A stretch of 64,000 nucleotides of DNA from an uncultured Sulfitobacter sp. (GTDB lineage: Bacteria > Pseudomonadota > Alphaproteobacteria > Rhodobacterales > Rhodobacteraceae), in contig NZ_CANMQS010000001.1 of assembly GCF_947500075.1 (NCBI RefSeq), positions 1 through 64,000 on the forward strand. The letters are read 5' to 3'. This document shows, one piece after another, positions 33,593 through 42,834 of this stretch. A model generated the notes under the pieces. It saw only the letters and a program-made list of their open reading frames with translations, did no database searches and had not been told where the DNA came from. The translations under genes and the position numbers were made by a program. How positions within the stretch are numbered: position 1 is the first letter of the stretch; every line of letters starts with the position of its first letter.

Positions 33593-34611
33593 CTCTCCTC
33601 CAGAACCAAGGGCGCGCGGGCGCGTTTGCGTTGCAATTCATAATGCCCCAGCGGGGTCCAACCGACCAGCGCGGTTTCGATGTCATCGGCGCGCAGGGCC
33701 GCCCGCAACGCAGATTCAAAACCCCGGCGGTCCTTTTTGGGCATCGGGGCCAGATCGAGTGTGATCTGCCCGCCCAAGCCCCGCAGTCGCATGGCCCGCG
33801 GCAGGGCGCGGGCGCAGGCAAGGTTGGCTTTCACCCCGGCAGCAAGCGAGGTGTCGCGCCCGGTGTTGACATCCACCGCCACCAAGGCGCGGGTGGGTTC
33901 GACATACATCATCGCCCCGCCCCCCAAAGGCACTTCGATGCCACGCACAGTCTCCAGCGCATCCAGCACACCGTGGGTGTCAAACGACCCTTCAGCCGTC
34001 ACGACTTCGGCGGCGGCAACCCAATCACGCCAGGCCAGAACATGGGGGCCATCGCCTTCGGCCAGCACTTCAACCTCGGTGCCGTCGTCCTCCAGCACTC
34101 TGTCGGCAAGTCCCAGCATGACAGCGATGTCTTCGGCAATCTCTTCGGCATCCGCTTCCGCGCAAGACGAGCGCAGGATCAGCCCATGGGGCGCCTCTGC
34201 GGCCACCTCATGGGCCACTTCCAGCAAACGGTCGCGCGTGTCTTCGTCGCGGATGCTGCGCGAGATGTTCAGCCCCGGCGCCTCCGGCGTGACGATCGCA
34301 TAACGGCTTTTGAACAACAGCTTGGCGGTGACCGGGATCGCCTTGCCGGGTTCCGCATAGCCGCTGACCTGCACAAGGATCATCTGGCCAGGCGCCAAGC
34401 CCTTGATCTGCCGCAGAAAGGCGGAGCCATCGGGGGTTTTCAGGAACATCCCCCCCTGCCCCTTCACCGGCCTGTCGGCCTGCGCGCGGTAAATCGTGCC
34501 GGGACGCGGGGCGGGTGTATCCACCAACAAATCTTCCAACTGACCATCCACCATCAGGGCAGCGGCTTCGACCTCTCCCAGATGATCCAGCAATATGGTG
34601 CGGCCTTTCAT
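33589..34611 (-). CDS. Ribonuclease E/G family protein
   Basis: 340 aa from the ATG at 34611, with GGGAG upstream; the frame runs further but without homology. It is shorter than E. coli RNase G (489 aa). It keeps an S1-like region ([21 protein letters not shown]) and the catalytic core strand [14 protein letters not shown], which carries the metal-binding Asp, followed by [11 protein letters not shown]. The zinc-link Cys motif and the C-terminal small domain of RNase E/G are absent, as in this short alphaproteobacterial form. It probably acts in RNA processing. It overlaps both neighbours (maf and yacG) by four bases. Confidence 0.85.
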   Translation of the reverse strand: MKGRTILLDHLGEVEAAALMVDGQLEDLLVDTPAPRPGTIYRAQADRPVKGQGGMFLKTPDGSAFLRQIKGLAPGQMILVQVSGYAEPGKAIPVTAKLLFKSRYAIVTPEAPGLNISRSIRDEDTRDRLLEVAHEVAAEAPHGLILRSSCAEADAEEIAEDIAVMLGLADRVLEDDGTEVEVLAEGDGPHVLAWRDWVAAAEVVTAEGSFDTHGVLDALETVRGIEVPLGGGAMMYVEPTRALVAVDVNTGRDTSLAAGVKANLACARALPRAMRLRGLGGQITLDLAPMPKKDRRGFESALRAALRADDIETALVGWTPLGHYELQRKRARAPLVLEER

Positions 34612-35201
34612 ATTGTCTCTCCCTGAAACTGCGGATGACCGGCTGCGCGCAGCAGATTGGCCGTCTCCGCCAAAGGCAGCCCGACTATCCCGGTGAAAGA
34701 GCCAGAAATCCACGGGATCAAGGCCCCGGCCGGGCCCTGAATGGCATATCCGCCAGCTTTGCCTTGCCAGTCGTTCGTGTCCAGATAGGCCCGGATCTCC
34801 TGATCAGACACCACCTTCATCTTCACCACACTCTGCACATCGCGTTCCCAGACCCGCTCGCCCCGTTTGACGGCCACTGCCGTGATCACCTTGTGCCTGC
34901 GCCCCGACAGCATCCGCAAAAACGCCTCGGCCTCAGCCCGGTTCGCGGGTTTGCCAAGGATCCGACGCCCCAGCGCCACGGTGGTATCCGCACAAAGCAC
35001 GATATCGTCCGCGCCCGCATCCACTGCCGCCACCTTTTCACGCGAAATGCGCGCGCAGTAAGGGCGCGGCAGCTCGTTTTTCAATGGGTCTTCATCGATA
35101 TCAGGCGGGCGTACGGCATTGGGCACAATACCGATCTGCGCCAACATCTCCAGCCGCCGGGGCGAGCCTGATCCGAGGATGAATTGAGGTGTATCCGTCA
35201 C
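34608..35201 (-). CDS. maf: Maf-family nucleotide pyrophosphatase
   Basis: 197 aa from a GTG at 35201, chosen because GGAG lies seven bases upstream; an ATG at 35225 has no SD. It begins with the Maf signature [14 protein letters not shown]; later [16 protein letters not shown] holds the catalytic Asp, and [31 protein letters not shown] is the conserved C-terminal stretch. Maf proteins hydrolyse modified or canonical NTPs to NMPs (house-cleaning). It is first in the maf/RNase/yacG overlap operon, about 85 bases after infA on the same strand. Confidence 0.93.
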   Translation of the reverse strand: MTDTPQFILGSGSPRRLEMLAQIGIVPNAVRPPDIDEDPLKNELPRPYCARISREKVAAVDAGADDIVLCADTTVALGRRILGKPANRAEAEAFLRMLSGRRHKVITAVAVKRGERVWERDVQSVVKMKVVSDQEIRAYLDTNDWQGKAGGYAIQGPAGALIPWISGSFTGIVGLPLAETANLLRAAGHPQFQGETI

Positions 35202-35286
35202 CGGAATGCTCCGTAGGGTGCGCATTTACTGCGCACCGCGGCCGCCGCAATCGCAACAGGTGCGCGGCCCGCGCGCACCTTACCCA

Positions 35287-35505
35287 TCACTTGAACCGGT
35301 AGTTAATCCGACCTTTGGTCAGATCATAAGGTGTCATTTCCACCTGTACCTTGTCGCCTGCCAGAACACGGATTCGGTTCTTGCGCATTTTGCCTGCCGT
35401 ATGTGCGATGATCTCATGGCCGTTCTCAAGCTCGACCCGAAATGTCGCGTTAGGCAGGAGTTCCTTGACGACACCGGGGAATTCGAGCGTATCTTCCTTG
35501 GCCAT
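35287..35505 (-). CDS. infA: Translation initiation factor IF-1
   Basis: 72 aa, exact family length. A single S1/OB-fold domain: [69 protein letters not shown]-1 binds the ribosomal A site during initiation. It is followed on the same strand by maf, RNase E/G and yacG, a known alphaproteobacterial order. A purine-rich SD (AGGAGAG) precedes the ATG. Confidence 0.97.
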   Translation of the reverse strand: MAKEDTLEFPGVVKELLPNATFRVELENGHEIIAHTAGKMRKNRIRVLAGDKVQVEMTPYDLTKGRINYRFK

Positions 35506-35583
35506 GGTCTCTCCTGATTATAACAAGGCCGATTTGGCCTCGAGGCGTTAAATGAGCGCATTTTGCCCTTTTTTCAAGGGGTA

Positions 35584-36459
35584 TTAGCGCAAGCGCACCT
35601 GCAAAGCCGTCGCGTCACGCCCCAACTGCCCTTCCCAATGGCTGCGATTGAGCACAACACCGTCCCGGCGTACCGCCGCCACCTGGGCAAGATCGGCCTC
35701 TGCATAGGTCCATCCAGGGCAGTTCATCTGGCCCAGACCCAGCACGCCCGTTTCCGGAAACCCCATGTCGGGAGGACAGAATACGCCACCCACCCCATGG
35801 CTGGTGCCCAAGGCCTCCGACCAATCGGCATCGCCAACCACGCTGGACATCGCTGTGATGCACTGCTGTTCCAGCGCGCGGGCCTGCGCCCCGATGCGCA
35901 CGCGCCAGTACCCTGCCTGCGCCTCTGTCACGCTGGGCACGCAGATCACGTCACATGTGCTGAGCGCCCGACCCAGCAGCGGAAACTCCGCATCATAGCA
36001 GATCAGAATGCCGATCTTGCCCAGCGCTGTATCAAAGACCTGAAGGCGGTTGCCCGGCACGACGTCCCATTCTTCGGCTTCAAACCGCGTCATGACCTGC
36101 TTGTCCTGCACACCGATCTGGCCGTTTGGTGTGATCAGCCGGGCGCGGTTGACCGGCCGCATATCGGCGGCAGCAGGACCGGAGCCCGCAACGATGTGCA
36201 CACCGTATTCCGCCGCCAGCCGCTGGTGCACTGCGTCCGCTTGTGCCAACCGGTCAGAGACCGCCCAGAGCGACCGCTCCAGATCGCCTGCCACTGCCAA
36301 TCCGTCCAGCGTGGCCAATTCCATAGCGGCATATTCGGGGAACACCAAGAGCGCGGCCCCTGCGCCAGCGGCTTCGGCCACCCAAGCCTCTATCTTGTCC
36401 TCATACTGCGCATCAGACGTCAGAACATCGAGCGGATAAGCTGCCGTTGCGATTTTCAT
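35584..36459 (-). CDS. Carbon-nitrogen hydrolase (nitrilase superfamily)
   Basis: 291 aa from the ATG at 36459, preceded by GAGGGGG; the open frame continues far upstream on the minus strand but overlaps the LysR gene and is not coding. The catalytic triad is visible: Glu in LLVFPEYAAMEL (~42), Lys in IGVQDKQVM and Cys in GILICYDAEFPLLGR. It probably hydrolyses an amide or omega-amide, cytoplasmic; substrate unknown. It is divergent from the LysR gene, with 157 bases between starts, so that regulator may control it. Confidence 0.9.
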   Translation of the reverse strand: MKIATAAYPLDVLTSDAQYEDKIEAWVAEAAGAGAALLVFPEYAAMELATLDGLAVAGDLERSLWAVSDRLAQADAVHQRLAAEYGVHIVAGSGPAAADMRPVNRARLITPNGQIGVQDKQVMTRFEAEEWDVVPGNRLQVFDTALGKIGILICYDAEFPLLGRALSTCDVICVPSVTEAQAGYWRVRIGAQARALEQQCITAMSSVVGDADWSEALGTSHGVGGVFCPPDMGFPETGVLGLGQMNCPGWTYAEADLAQVAAVRRDGVVLNRSHWEGQLGRDATALQVRLR

Positions 36460-36616
36460 GGAATACCCCCTCACCTGTTCTTGCGTCCAACAACGGTCCG
36501 TGGCAAGGCCTCCCCGACAATTCAACACCGTGAAAATACACCTTCTCGACCGGTGCTCAACTTGACCTGCGCTCAGGATAATTTCACACTCAGCCCATCT
36601 GAAGAAAGGCACGGCC

Positions 36617-37594
36617 ATGTTGAAAAAAGGCGTGACCCTCAGAGGGATTGAAGTGTTTGAGGCGTTGGCCCAAACCGGCTCCGTGGCGCGGACCGCGCAG
36701 GCCACCGGCCTCAGCCAACCCGCCGTCAGCCAACAGATGCGCAACCTTGAGGCCGCGATCGGTGCTGAACTGATCGACCATTCCCGCCGCCCGATGCGCC
36801 TGACCCCGGCGGGACAATTGTTCCTGCGCCGGGCAGGTGCGGCCCTGTCGGAACTCCGGCAAGCGCAAAGCGAGGTGACCGTGATGGACCTTGCGCACCT
36901 TGAAGAACTCAGCCTCGGCATCATCGACGATTTTGACGATGACCTGACCCCCCGCCTGGCCACCATCCTTGCCGACAGCATGACCGGTTGCCGGTTTCGC
37001 ATGATCACTGCGGGCAGCAATGAACTGGCCCATGGGATTGCAACGCAAGACCTGCATATGGCCATCTCAGCCCGCCCGACGGAGGCCCTCGCGGGCGTTG
37101 TCGAATACCCGCTGGCCCGTGATCCGCTGATCATTGTTGCCCCCGCTGGACCGGCTGACAATGCCTCCGCGCTCCTTGCCGGGATCAGTCCCCTGCCGTT
37201 CCTGCATTATGCAGCCGATCAACTGATCGCGCGCCAGATTGCAGGCCATCTGGCCACCGCCGACATTAAACTCTCCTCCCGTTTCGAGATTGGCAGCCAT
37301 TTGGCGCTGATGGCCATGGTGGCGCGCGGCATCGGCTGGACGATCACCACGCCCCTTGGCTTCATGCGCGCAGCCCGGTTCCACGATGGCATGCAGGCCA
37401 TGCCGCTGCCCCTGCCGGATGCTGCACGGCACATATCGCTCTTTGCCGGGGCCGATTGGTCCGGCCCTGTCCCCCGCGACATCGCCACCACCATGCGCAA
37501 CCTGATGCAGGATCACATGATCGCGCCCGCCATCAGCGCCCTGCCCTGGCTCGCAGATAGCTTTCACCTGATGGAGACTTCCGACAATGACTGA
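36617..37594 (+). CDS. LysR-family transcriptional regulator
   Basis: 325 aa, ATG with AAAGG upstream. The N-terminal winged HTH is typical: LRGIEVFEALAQTGSVARTAQATGLSQPAVSQQMRNLEAAIGAELIDHSRRPMRLTPAGQ. The rest forms the substrate-sensing domain (LEELSLGIIDDFDDDLTPRLATIL and onward). The effector is unknown. Its end overlaps the Sir2 gene by eight bases. The nitrilase-family gene lies divergently upstream and is a likely target. Confidence 0.92.
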   Translation: MLKKGVTLRGIEVFEALAQTGSVARTAQATGLSQPAVSQQMRNLEAAIGAELIDHSRRPMRLTPAGQLFLRRAGAALSELRQAQSEVTVMDLAHLEELSLGIIDDFDDDLTPRLATILADSMTGCRFRMITAGSNELAHGIATQDLHMAISARPTEALAGVVEYPLARDPLIIVAPAGPADNASALLAGISPLPFLHYAADQLIARQIAGHLATADIKLSSRFEIGSHLALMAMVARGIGWTITTPLGFMRAARFHDGMQAMPLPLPDAARHISLFAGADWSGPVPRDIATTMRNLMQDHMIAPAISALPWLADSFHLMETSDND

Positions 37595-38294
37595 CCCCCA
37601 TGCCAAGATCGTCATCCTCACCGGGGCAGGCATATCCGCCGAAAGCGGGATCGAGACCTTCCGCGCCGAAGACGGTCTGTGGGCGCAGCACCGCGTCGAA
37701 GACGTGGCCACACCGGAAGGTTTCATGCGCGATCCTGAACTGGTGGTGAATTTCTACAATGCCCGCCGCGCGCAATTGCCGGAAGTGGCGCCCAACGCAG
37801 CCCATCGCGCACTGGCCCACCTCGAAACCCACCACAGGGGTGAGGTGATCGTGATCACCCAGAATGTCGACGACCTGCACGAACGTGGTGGCTCGCAATC
37901 GGTGTACCACATGCATGGTGAGCTGAATTCGGCCCTCTGTGCGGCTTGCGAGAACCGCTGGCCCGCGCCCATGGTCATGGCCCCCGGCGATCCCTGCCCC
38001 AGATGCGCCGCCCCCGCCGCGCGCCCCGATATCGTCTGGTTCGGCGAAATGCCCTATGAAATGGATACCCTCTTTGCCCATCTGGGACAGGCCGATGTCT
38101 TTGCCGCCATCGGCACCTCCGGCAATGTCTACCCTGCCGCTGGTTTCGTGGCCGAAGCCCGCCGCGCAGGCGCCCATACAATTGAGTTCAACCTTGAGCC
38201 TTCTGCCGTGGGCAACCAGTTTCAAGAACACCGCACTGGTCCGGCCTCAAGAACCGTCAGCGATTGGGTTCTAAGCATCATCGGTCGGCAGTGA
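37587..38294 (+). CDS. cobB: NAD-dependent protein deacylase (Sir2 family, class III)
   Basis: 235 aa. NAD-binding GAGISAESGIETFR at ~11-24, the QNVDDLHERGG motif, the catalytic His in YHMHGEL, a zinc site made by CAAC and CPRC, and PDIVWFGEMPYEM, which in CobB-type sirtuins marks desuccinylase/deacetylase pockets. C-terminal GTSGNVYPAAGFV and IEFNLEPS complete the NAD pocket. It removes acyl groups from lysines using NAD. It is translationally coupled to the LysR gene. The substrate range is not determined. Confidence 0.93.
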   Translation: MTDPHAKIVILTGAGISAESGIETFRAEDGLWAQHRVEDVATPEGFMRDPELVVNFYNARRAQLPEVAPNAAHRALAHLETHHRGEVIVITQNVDDLHERGGSQSVYHMHGELNSALCAACENRWPAPMVMAPGDPCPRCAAPAARPDIVWFGEMPYEMDTLFAHLGQADVFAAIGTSGNVYPAAGFVAEARRAGAHTIEFNLEPSAVGNQFQEHRTGPASRTVSDWVLSIIGRQ

Positions 38295-38314
38295 CCCCGC
38301 AAAGATCGTGCAGA

Positions 38315-39076
38315 TCAGGCGCGCGCTGGCATCACCTGTTGCACCGCACCCGCGCCCACCAGATAGAGCGAGCTGATCACCAGCCCCCAATGCGCCCAGC
38401 TTTCAGGATGGAAATCCACCCAGGCCGCCCATCCCGCAAAGAACGTCCAGGCCAGCGCCATCGGCAGGGTCACCAGCCGCCAACGTTCTGTCCGGACCGG
38501 ATGGACAAACTTGATCGGCACGAACATCGCCGCTGAAAGCACTGTCACGATCACCAGACAAACCCACCATTCTGGCGACAGGGCAAACAGGACCAGAACC
38601 AGCATGTTGAAACAGCCCGGAAAGCCTGAAAAGGAGTTATCCTTCGTCTTCATGCGCGTATCACAGAAGTACATGGCAGAGGCGAAGGTAACGACAATGA
38701 TCATCACCCATCCGCTCCACCCATCCATAAGCCCGGATTTGAACAGCGCGAAGGCCGGGATGAAGACATAGGTCAGGTAATCAATGATCAGATCCAGCAG
38801 CACGCCGTCAAACTCCGGCGCATTGACCTTCACGTTGTATCGCCGTGCCAGCGGCCCATCGATCCCATCGACAAAAAAGGCCACCACAAGCCACAAGAAC
38901 ATCAGATCCCATTCGCCATCCACAGCAGCGAGCATCGCCAACATGGCAAATACGGCACCCGTAGCGGTGAAAAGATGAACAGCGAGCGCACGCAAACGAA
39001 TAGACATGCGCGCAGGTGTCGCAAATTGGTTGAGGGGATGCAAAGGAAAAGGCATGCCTTTGGGTCTGGCATTCAA
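38315..39076 (-). CDS. pcs: Phosphatidylcholine synthase
   Basis: 253 aa from the ATG at 39076; an ATG at 39007 (MSIRLRALAVHLFTATG) would give 230 aa and may be the real start. It carries the CDP-alcohol phosphotransferase motif in the Pcs form: DGIDGPLARR, then G...D...D in FDGVLLDLIIDYLTY. About seven to eight membrane segments are visible. Pcs condenses choline with CDP-diacylglycerol to give phosphatidylcholine in the inner membrane, a trait of many alphaproteobacteria. The acyltransferase gene upstream ends three bases before it, so the two may share a transcript. Confidence 0.9.
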   Translation of the reverse strand: MNARPKGMPFPLHPLNQFATPARMSIRLRALAVHLFTATGAVFAMLAMLAAVDGEWDLMFLWLVVAFFVDGIDGPLARRYNVKVNAPEFDGVLLDLIIDYLTYVFIPAFALFKSGLMDGWSGWVMIIVVTFASAMYFCDTRMKTKDNSFSGFPGCFNMLVLVLFALSPEWWVCLVIVTVLSAAMFVPIKFVHPVRTERWRLVTLPMALAWTFFAGWAAWVDFHPESWAHWGLVISSLYLVGAGAVQQVMPARA

Positions 39077-39078
39077 GG

Positions 39079-40146
39079 TCAGGCTTGAGCCATCTCACGC
39101 TTGCGGACGATACGCCGTCCAAGTTCATTCGTCGGACGCTCAACCATAACATAGGTCAGCGTGGACAACGCCAACGATATGGCAAGAACCACGGCAAAAG
39201 TGACCAGCCCGGCTTGCGGCACAAGTTGCAGGTCCGTCAGGACATGCGTGACCAACAAGTGGGTGAGGTAGAGGCTATAGCTCACAGATCCCACAAACAG
39301 CATCGGTCGGGCGGTCAGCGCTTTGGTAAGCCACCCTGCGCGGGCTGGCGTAACAAAAACGATCAAAATGGCCGTTGCGACCGCAATCAGAGCATCACGT
39401 CCGCCAAAGTCCAAGGCCATTGCAACGCCGTAGCCGACCAATGCGCCTGCAATCCAGAATGTCACCTGCCGTCCTTCGACCCCCTCAAGCTTTTGGCGCA
39501 GGTAAAAAGCCAGAACGCCGATAAAGAAAAGATGCCCGCTCGCGACTGGCGACCATGAAATCGGCCGGGATGTTCCAAATATCTCTTTCGAGATATAGGA
39601 TAAGATCGCCGTCAGCAGCAAAAACCCAATGACCGCCAGTAGCGTTCTGGGGATGGTTCGTCCCAAGAACAATACCGTCGGCATGACCACGTACCAGAAG
39701 ACTTCAATCGGGATCGACCATTCCACACCAAGCAGTGAGTTGGCGATGCGGTAATCGAGATAGCTCAGCATCGTCATGTGCACGATCAGATTATAGAAAT
39801 CCGGCCCCACATCATAGAATTGCATCCAATACGGCAAAGTGAACTGCCCGGATCGCCAGAGCAGTGTCGCCACGACAAGCATCATCCAATAAAGCGGGAC
39901 GATGCGCATCAGCCGTCGAAAGAGGTAGTGCCTGTAACTGGTCGCCTCTCCGAACGTCTTGGCAATTGTGAAACCCGAAATTACGAAGAAAATATCGACG
40001 CCGTACTTTCCCGCCAACGTGATCGACTGGCCCAATAGGCCCAGTTCACTGAACGCGCCAGTGTGAATGATCACAACCATGGTAGCTGCGATTGCGCGCA
40101 GGCCGGTTATGAAGTCCGTGTCGCCGTAAACGCGGGTGATCTGCAA
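39079..40146 (-). CDS. Acyltransferase family 3 membrane protein (OafA/YrhL type)
   Basis: 355 aa with about ten membrane segments. N-terminal motifs of the acyltransferase-3 family: FITGLRAIAATMVVIIHTGAFS (catalytic-type His in TM1), GKYGVDIFFVISGFTI, YLFRRLMRIVPLYWM (R/R motif). It would transfer an acyl group, often acetyl, to a surface glycan or lipid. It ends two bases before the pcs gene. There is no C-terminal SGNH domain. Acceptor unknown. Confidence 0.88.
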   Translation of the reverse strand: MQITRVYGDTDFITGLRAIAATMVVIIHTGAFSELGLLGQSITLAGKYGVDIFFVISGFTIAKTFGEATSYRHYLFRRLMRIVPLYWMMLVVATLLWRSGQFTLPYWMQFYDVGPDFYNLIVHMTMLSYLDYRIANSLLGVEWSIPIEVFWYVVMPTVLFLGRTIPRTLLAVIGFLLLTAILSYISKEIFGTSRPISWSPVASGHLFFIGVLAFYLRQKLEGVEGRQVTFWIAGALVGYGVAMALDFGGRDALIAVATAILIVFVTPARAGWLTKALTARPMLFVGSVSYSLYLTHLLVTHVLTDLQLVPQAGLVTFAVVLAISLALSTLTYVMVERPTNELGRRIVRKREMAQA

Positions 40147-40266
40147 GGTAAGGTACCGGGTATGAGAAAAGACCGCTCTCTATAAGCCGATTTTCTACAC
40201 TCTGCCAATCTCTATTCCTGCCGCGAAAACCCGCCCACAGATCATCTGACACTGACAGACCATGCC

Positions 40267-40644
40267 TCAGTGTGTCTTGCTCAGATCCTGCGCCACCATC
40301 AGGGCATTACCGTCAGGGTCGTAAAACGTGGCCATCCGCACCATACCTTCCACTTCTACCGTTTCGCCGTCAAAACGAACGCCACCGGCTTCCATCGCGG
40401 CGCGGGTTGCATCAATGTCAGGCGTGCCAAAAACCGGAACCGCGTTACCCGGTGTAGGCTCCCCCTGTTCACCAAGCCCCAGTATCACGCCCGGCGTGAA
40501 GGTGGACATCTCGCTCCACCCGGCTTCATCAATGTGATAGCGCAGGGCAAATCCGAGGGTCTTTTGATACCATTCCGCGCTGGCATGGCGGTCGCGCACA
40601 GACAGCGCAAAGGTGATTTCTGAATCAAGTTTGGCAAGGGCCAT
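40267..40644 (-). CDS. VOC-family (glyoxalase-like) protein
   Basis: 125 aa, ATG with AAAGGA upstream. One VOC module pair: FALSVRDRHASAEWYQKTLGFAL, VPVFGTPDIDATRAAMEAGGVRF and MATFYDPDGNALMVAQDL, with metal-ligand-type positions including the final acidic/aromatic region. The family includes glyoxalases, dioxygenases and resistance proteins; the reaction here is unknown. It is divergent from the wHTH regulator with only 39 bases between starts, so it is probably that regulator's target. Confidence 0.85.
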   Translation of the reverse strand: MALAKLDSEITFALSVRDRHASAEWYQKTLGFALRYHIDEAGWSEMSTFTPGVILGLGEQGEPTPGNAVPVFGTPDIDATRAAMEAGGVRFDGETVEVEGMVRMATFYDPDGNALMVAQDLSKTH

Positions 40645-40660
40645 GGGGTTTCCTTTGCTG

Positions 40661-40680
40661 GTAAATGATAGTAACTATAC
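40661..40680. promoter_or_regulatory. Palindrome in the divergent VOC/wHTH promoter
   Basis: ATAGT-A-ACTAT (40668-40678) lies in the 39-base gap between the divergent VOC and wHTH genes. HxlR-type repressors bind such symmetrical AT-rich sites in divergent promoters, so this is a likely operator (inference). Confidence 0.5.
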
Positions 40681-40683
40681 TTT

Positions 40684-41289
40684 ATGGACATCTCCGATCT
40701 TGTCAAGCTCACATCCAAAGCCTGGGCAATCCCCATTCTGGCACAATTCGGCGCAGGTGTGCCGGGGCGACAGGCACCGCTCCTGCGCGCCACCGGTGCA
40801 AGCCGTACCGCCTTTGGGCAAAGCCTTACCCACCTTCAGGCCATCGGTGTGTTGGAAAGGAACCCGTCACACGGCCATCCGCTGCGGCCGGAGTTTCGGC
40901 TGACCGAGCACGGCAAGGCACTGGCCGCCCCGGCACTGGCCATCCACGACTTGACGAAGGAAACACCGCATGAAGCGCTGATCCGCCGCATGTGGGTAAT
41001 GCCACTGCTCGCATTGACCCGTGATCCCCGGAGCTTCTCCACGCTGGCATCAACCCTGCGCCCGATCACCGACCGTGCCTTGTCACAGGCCCTGCTACGG
41101 TTGCAAACCGCAGGATGGATTCACCGCGATGTGGACATCACCGCCCGCCCACCACGCGCCACCTATCAGGCGCAGCAGACCGGTGCGCAGATTGGCAAGG
41201 AGGTTCTGACGATGCTAAAGGCAGGCACCTCGGCTGACCTGCGCGAAACAGAACCAAAACTGCCTCCCCCGCGCCCCACTTTGGGTTGA
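40684..41289 (+). CDS. Winged-helix transcriptional regulator (HxlR-like, two wHTH units)
   Basis: 201 aa. Two winged-helix units are apparent. The first is residues ~1-95 (SKAWAIPILAQFGAG, TGASRTAFGQSLTHLQAIGVLERNP, PEFRLTEHGKAL). The second is ~100-185 (RRMWVMPLLALTRDPRSFSTLASTLRPITDRALSQALLRLQTAGWIHRDV). HxlR/MarR-like proteins of this type repress divergent enzyme genes. It faces the VOC gene across 39 bases containing a palindrome. The inducer is unknown. Confidence 0.8.
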   Translation: MDISDLVKLTSKAWAIPILAQFGAGVPGRQAPLLRATGASRTAFGQSLTHLQAIGVLERNPSHGHPLRPEFRLTEHGKALAAPALAIHDLTKETPHEALIRRMWVMPLLALTRDPRSFSTLASTLRPITDRALSQALLRLQTAGWIHRDVDITARPPRATYQAQQTGAQIGKEVLTMLKAGTSADLRETEPKLPPPRPTLG

Positions 41290-41404
41290 CGTCCAGCCCG
41301 ATTCACCCTAAAGCCACCGAACCAGTTTCAGGGTCGCCCCGCGCGGCCCATTTTTAGTGTTGCGCCGCACGCCCGGCCAGCCCCGCCAAAAAGAGGATGA
41401 GCCC

Positions 41405-41704
41405 ATGTCGCGCGTTTGCGAATTGACCGGAAAAGGCCCGATGACGGGCAACAACGTTAGCCACGCCAACAACAAGACCCGGCGTCGGTTCCTGCCCAAC
41501 CTGAATGAGACCACGCTTCAGTCCGAAGCGCTTGGACGCTCGTTCAAGCTGCGCATCTCCGCCCATGCCCTGCGCAGTGTCGATCACCGCGGTGGCCTGG
41601 ACAAGTTCCTTGCCAAGGCGAAAGACAGCGATCTGTCCGCCAACGCGCTGAAGATCAAGAAGGCGATCAAGAAAGCAGGCGCCGGTGCCGAAGCACTGAG
41701 CTAA
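41405..41704 (+). CDS. rpmB: 50S ribosomal protein L28
   Basis: 99 aa from the ATG at 41405, preceded by GAGG; residues translated further upstream are not family-like. It matches L28: [73 protein letters not shown]. It is the longer alphaproteobacterial form. A strong hairpin terminator follows 25 bases after the stop, so it is probably monocistronic. Confidence 0.97.
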   Translation: MSRVCELTGKGPMTGNNVSHANNKTRRRFLPNLNETTLQSEALGRSFKLRISAHALRSVDHRGGLDKFLAKAKDSDLSANALKIKKAIKKAGAGAEALS

Positions 41705-41728
41705 GCCTCATTTCCAATCTGCGGATGT

Positions 41729-41767
41729 CGCAACCCCGGTGCCCTTGGCCCGGGGTTGCGTCGTTTT
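41729..41767 (+). terminator. Rho-independent terminator after rpmB
   Basis: CGCAACCCCGG (41729-41739) pairs perfectly with CCGGGGTTGCG (41750-41760), with a ten-base loop and a TCGTTTT tail. Confidence 0.85.
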
Positions 41768-41810
41768 GGCGCTCGAATTCCGCGCCTTCCCGTCGTATGC
41801 TCAGACCAGA

Positions 41811-42152
41811 ATGACGCGGATTTTGCTCTCCCTTTTGCTGACACTGTCACTGGCCTTCACCAGCCTGACAATGGCGCAGGCAAGTGGCGCGGCGGCCGCA
41901 ACTGGGCAGATGGTCATCTGTTCCGGCTTGGGCACCACGATTGTCTATGTGGATGCTGAAGGGCAGCCGACACGCCCCCCCCACCTCTGCCCCGATTGCC
42001 TGATCGTACTGGCGCCGGACGGCGCGGATGCGCCGCTGACGCTGCCACACCGTACCCAGCCAGCCCGCTTTGTTGAACAGCTCTCTGACCGCGCTCCATC
42101 GCCGGTCAAGGGCCTTACGCCGCCCTCCCGTGCGCCCCCTTGTGATGTCTGA
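41811..42152 (+). CDS. DUF2946-like secreted protein
   Basis: 113 aa from the ATG at 41811 (MTRILLSLLLTLSLAF begins a signal peptide, cut near AQA-SGA). The mature part has GQMVICSGLGTTIVYVDAEGQP and a HLCPDCLIV cysteine pair, as in DUF2946 proteins. These are often found next to copper-handling genes, and here a PCu(A)C chaperone gene follows 38 bases downstream. The role is probably periplasmic metal handling (inference). Confidence 0.7.
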   Translation: MTRILLSLLLTLSLAFTSLTMAQASGAAAATGQMVICSGLGTTIVYVDAEGQPTRPPHLCPDCLIVLAPDGADAPLTLPHRTQPARFVEQLSDRAPSPVKGLTPPSRAPPCDV

Positions 42153-42190
42153 CCCCCTACTCCGATCAGACATTCCAAAGGACACAAGAC

Positions 42191-42682
42191 ATGAAACTGA
42201 AAACACTGCTTGGCGCAACCCTGATGACAGGCCTGCTCACTTCCACTGCCGCCTGGGCCGAGATCATGGTCAAAGACGCTTATGCGCGCAGCTCCACGCC
42301 AAATTCAAAAACCGGGGCCGCCTTCATGATGGTGATGAACCATGGCGACGCAGACGACCGCCTGATCGCGGCCTCCTCTGACATTGCCAAACGTGTGGAA
42401 CTGCACACCCACATGGAAGACGAAAACGGCGTGATGAAAATGACCGAGCTTGAGGACGGCATGGCCATCCCCGCAGGTGGCGCGCATCACCTGAAACGCG
42501 GGGGCGATCATGTGATGTTCATGGGACTCACCCAATCACTGGTGCAAGGGGAAGAGATCACCATCACCCTGACCTTTGAGAAAGCCGGTGAGGTGGACGT
42601 CACAATCCCCGTGGATAACGACCGCAAGCCCACCCACGGCGGCATGGATCATTCCCACACCGACCACGGCTCAGACAGCTGA
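42191..42682 (+). CDS. Periplasmic copper chaperone PCu(A)C
   Basis: 163 aa, ATG with AAAGGA upstream. Signal peptide to ~22 (TSTAAWA-EI). Copper-ligand pattern of the family: VELHTHMEDENGVMKM, then HHLKRGGDHVMFMGL, giving the H/M set that binds Cu(I). A His-rich tail (THGGMDHSHTDHGSDS) adds a likely extra metal site. PCu(A)C proteins deliver copper to the CuA/CuB centres of cytochrome c oxidase. It follows the DUF2946-like gene and probably shares its transcript. Confidence 0.9.
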   Translation: MKLKTLLGATLMTGLLTSTAAWAEIMVKDAYARSSTPNSKTGAAFMMVMNHGDADDRLIAASSDIAKRVELHTHMEDENGVMKMTELEDGMAIPAGGAHHLKRGGDHVMFMGLTQSLVQGEEITITLTFEKAGEVDVTIPVDNDRKPTHGGMDHSHTDHGSDS

Positions 42683-42755
42683 AAACCCTACCCGGCGCGC
42701 CCGCCGCGCGCCGGCCTTCCCCGCAAGGATGACCTCCATCGCGGAGACCCTCCCC

Positions 42756-42780
42756 CTTCCAAATGGTTCAAAAAACCTGG
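42756..42780 (+). repeat. Interspersed repeat copy, matches 53101-53122 inverted
   Basis: CTTCCAAATGGTTCAAAAAA plus CC is identical, on the opposite strand, to the stretch between argD and argF. It is followed by two small hairpins (GAGAGGC/GCCTCTC and GCAGGTG/CACCTGC). Short intergenic repeats of this kind are usual in Roseobacter genomes. Confidence 0.6.
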
Positions 42781-42834
42781 AGAGTTTGAGAGGCAAAGCC
42801 TCTCATCTGCGCAGGTGTCGCACCACCTGCAACG

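Noticed and set aside
36460..37161. Upstream extension of the nitrilase-family frame to 525 residues
   Set aside because: The extension runs antisense through the LysR gene. Family similarity and the ribosome binding site both place the start at 36459.
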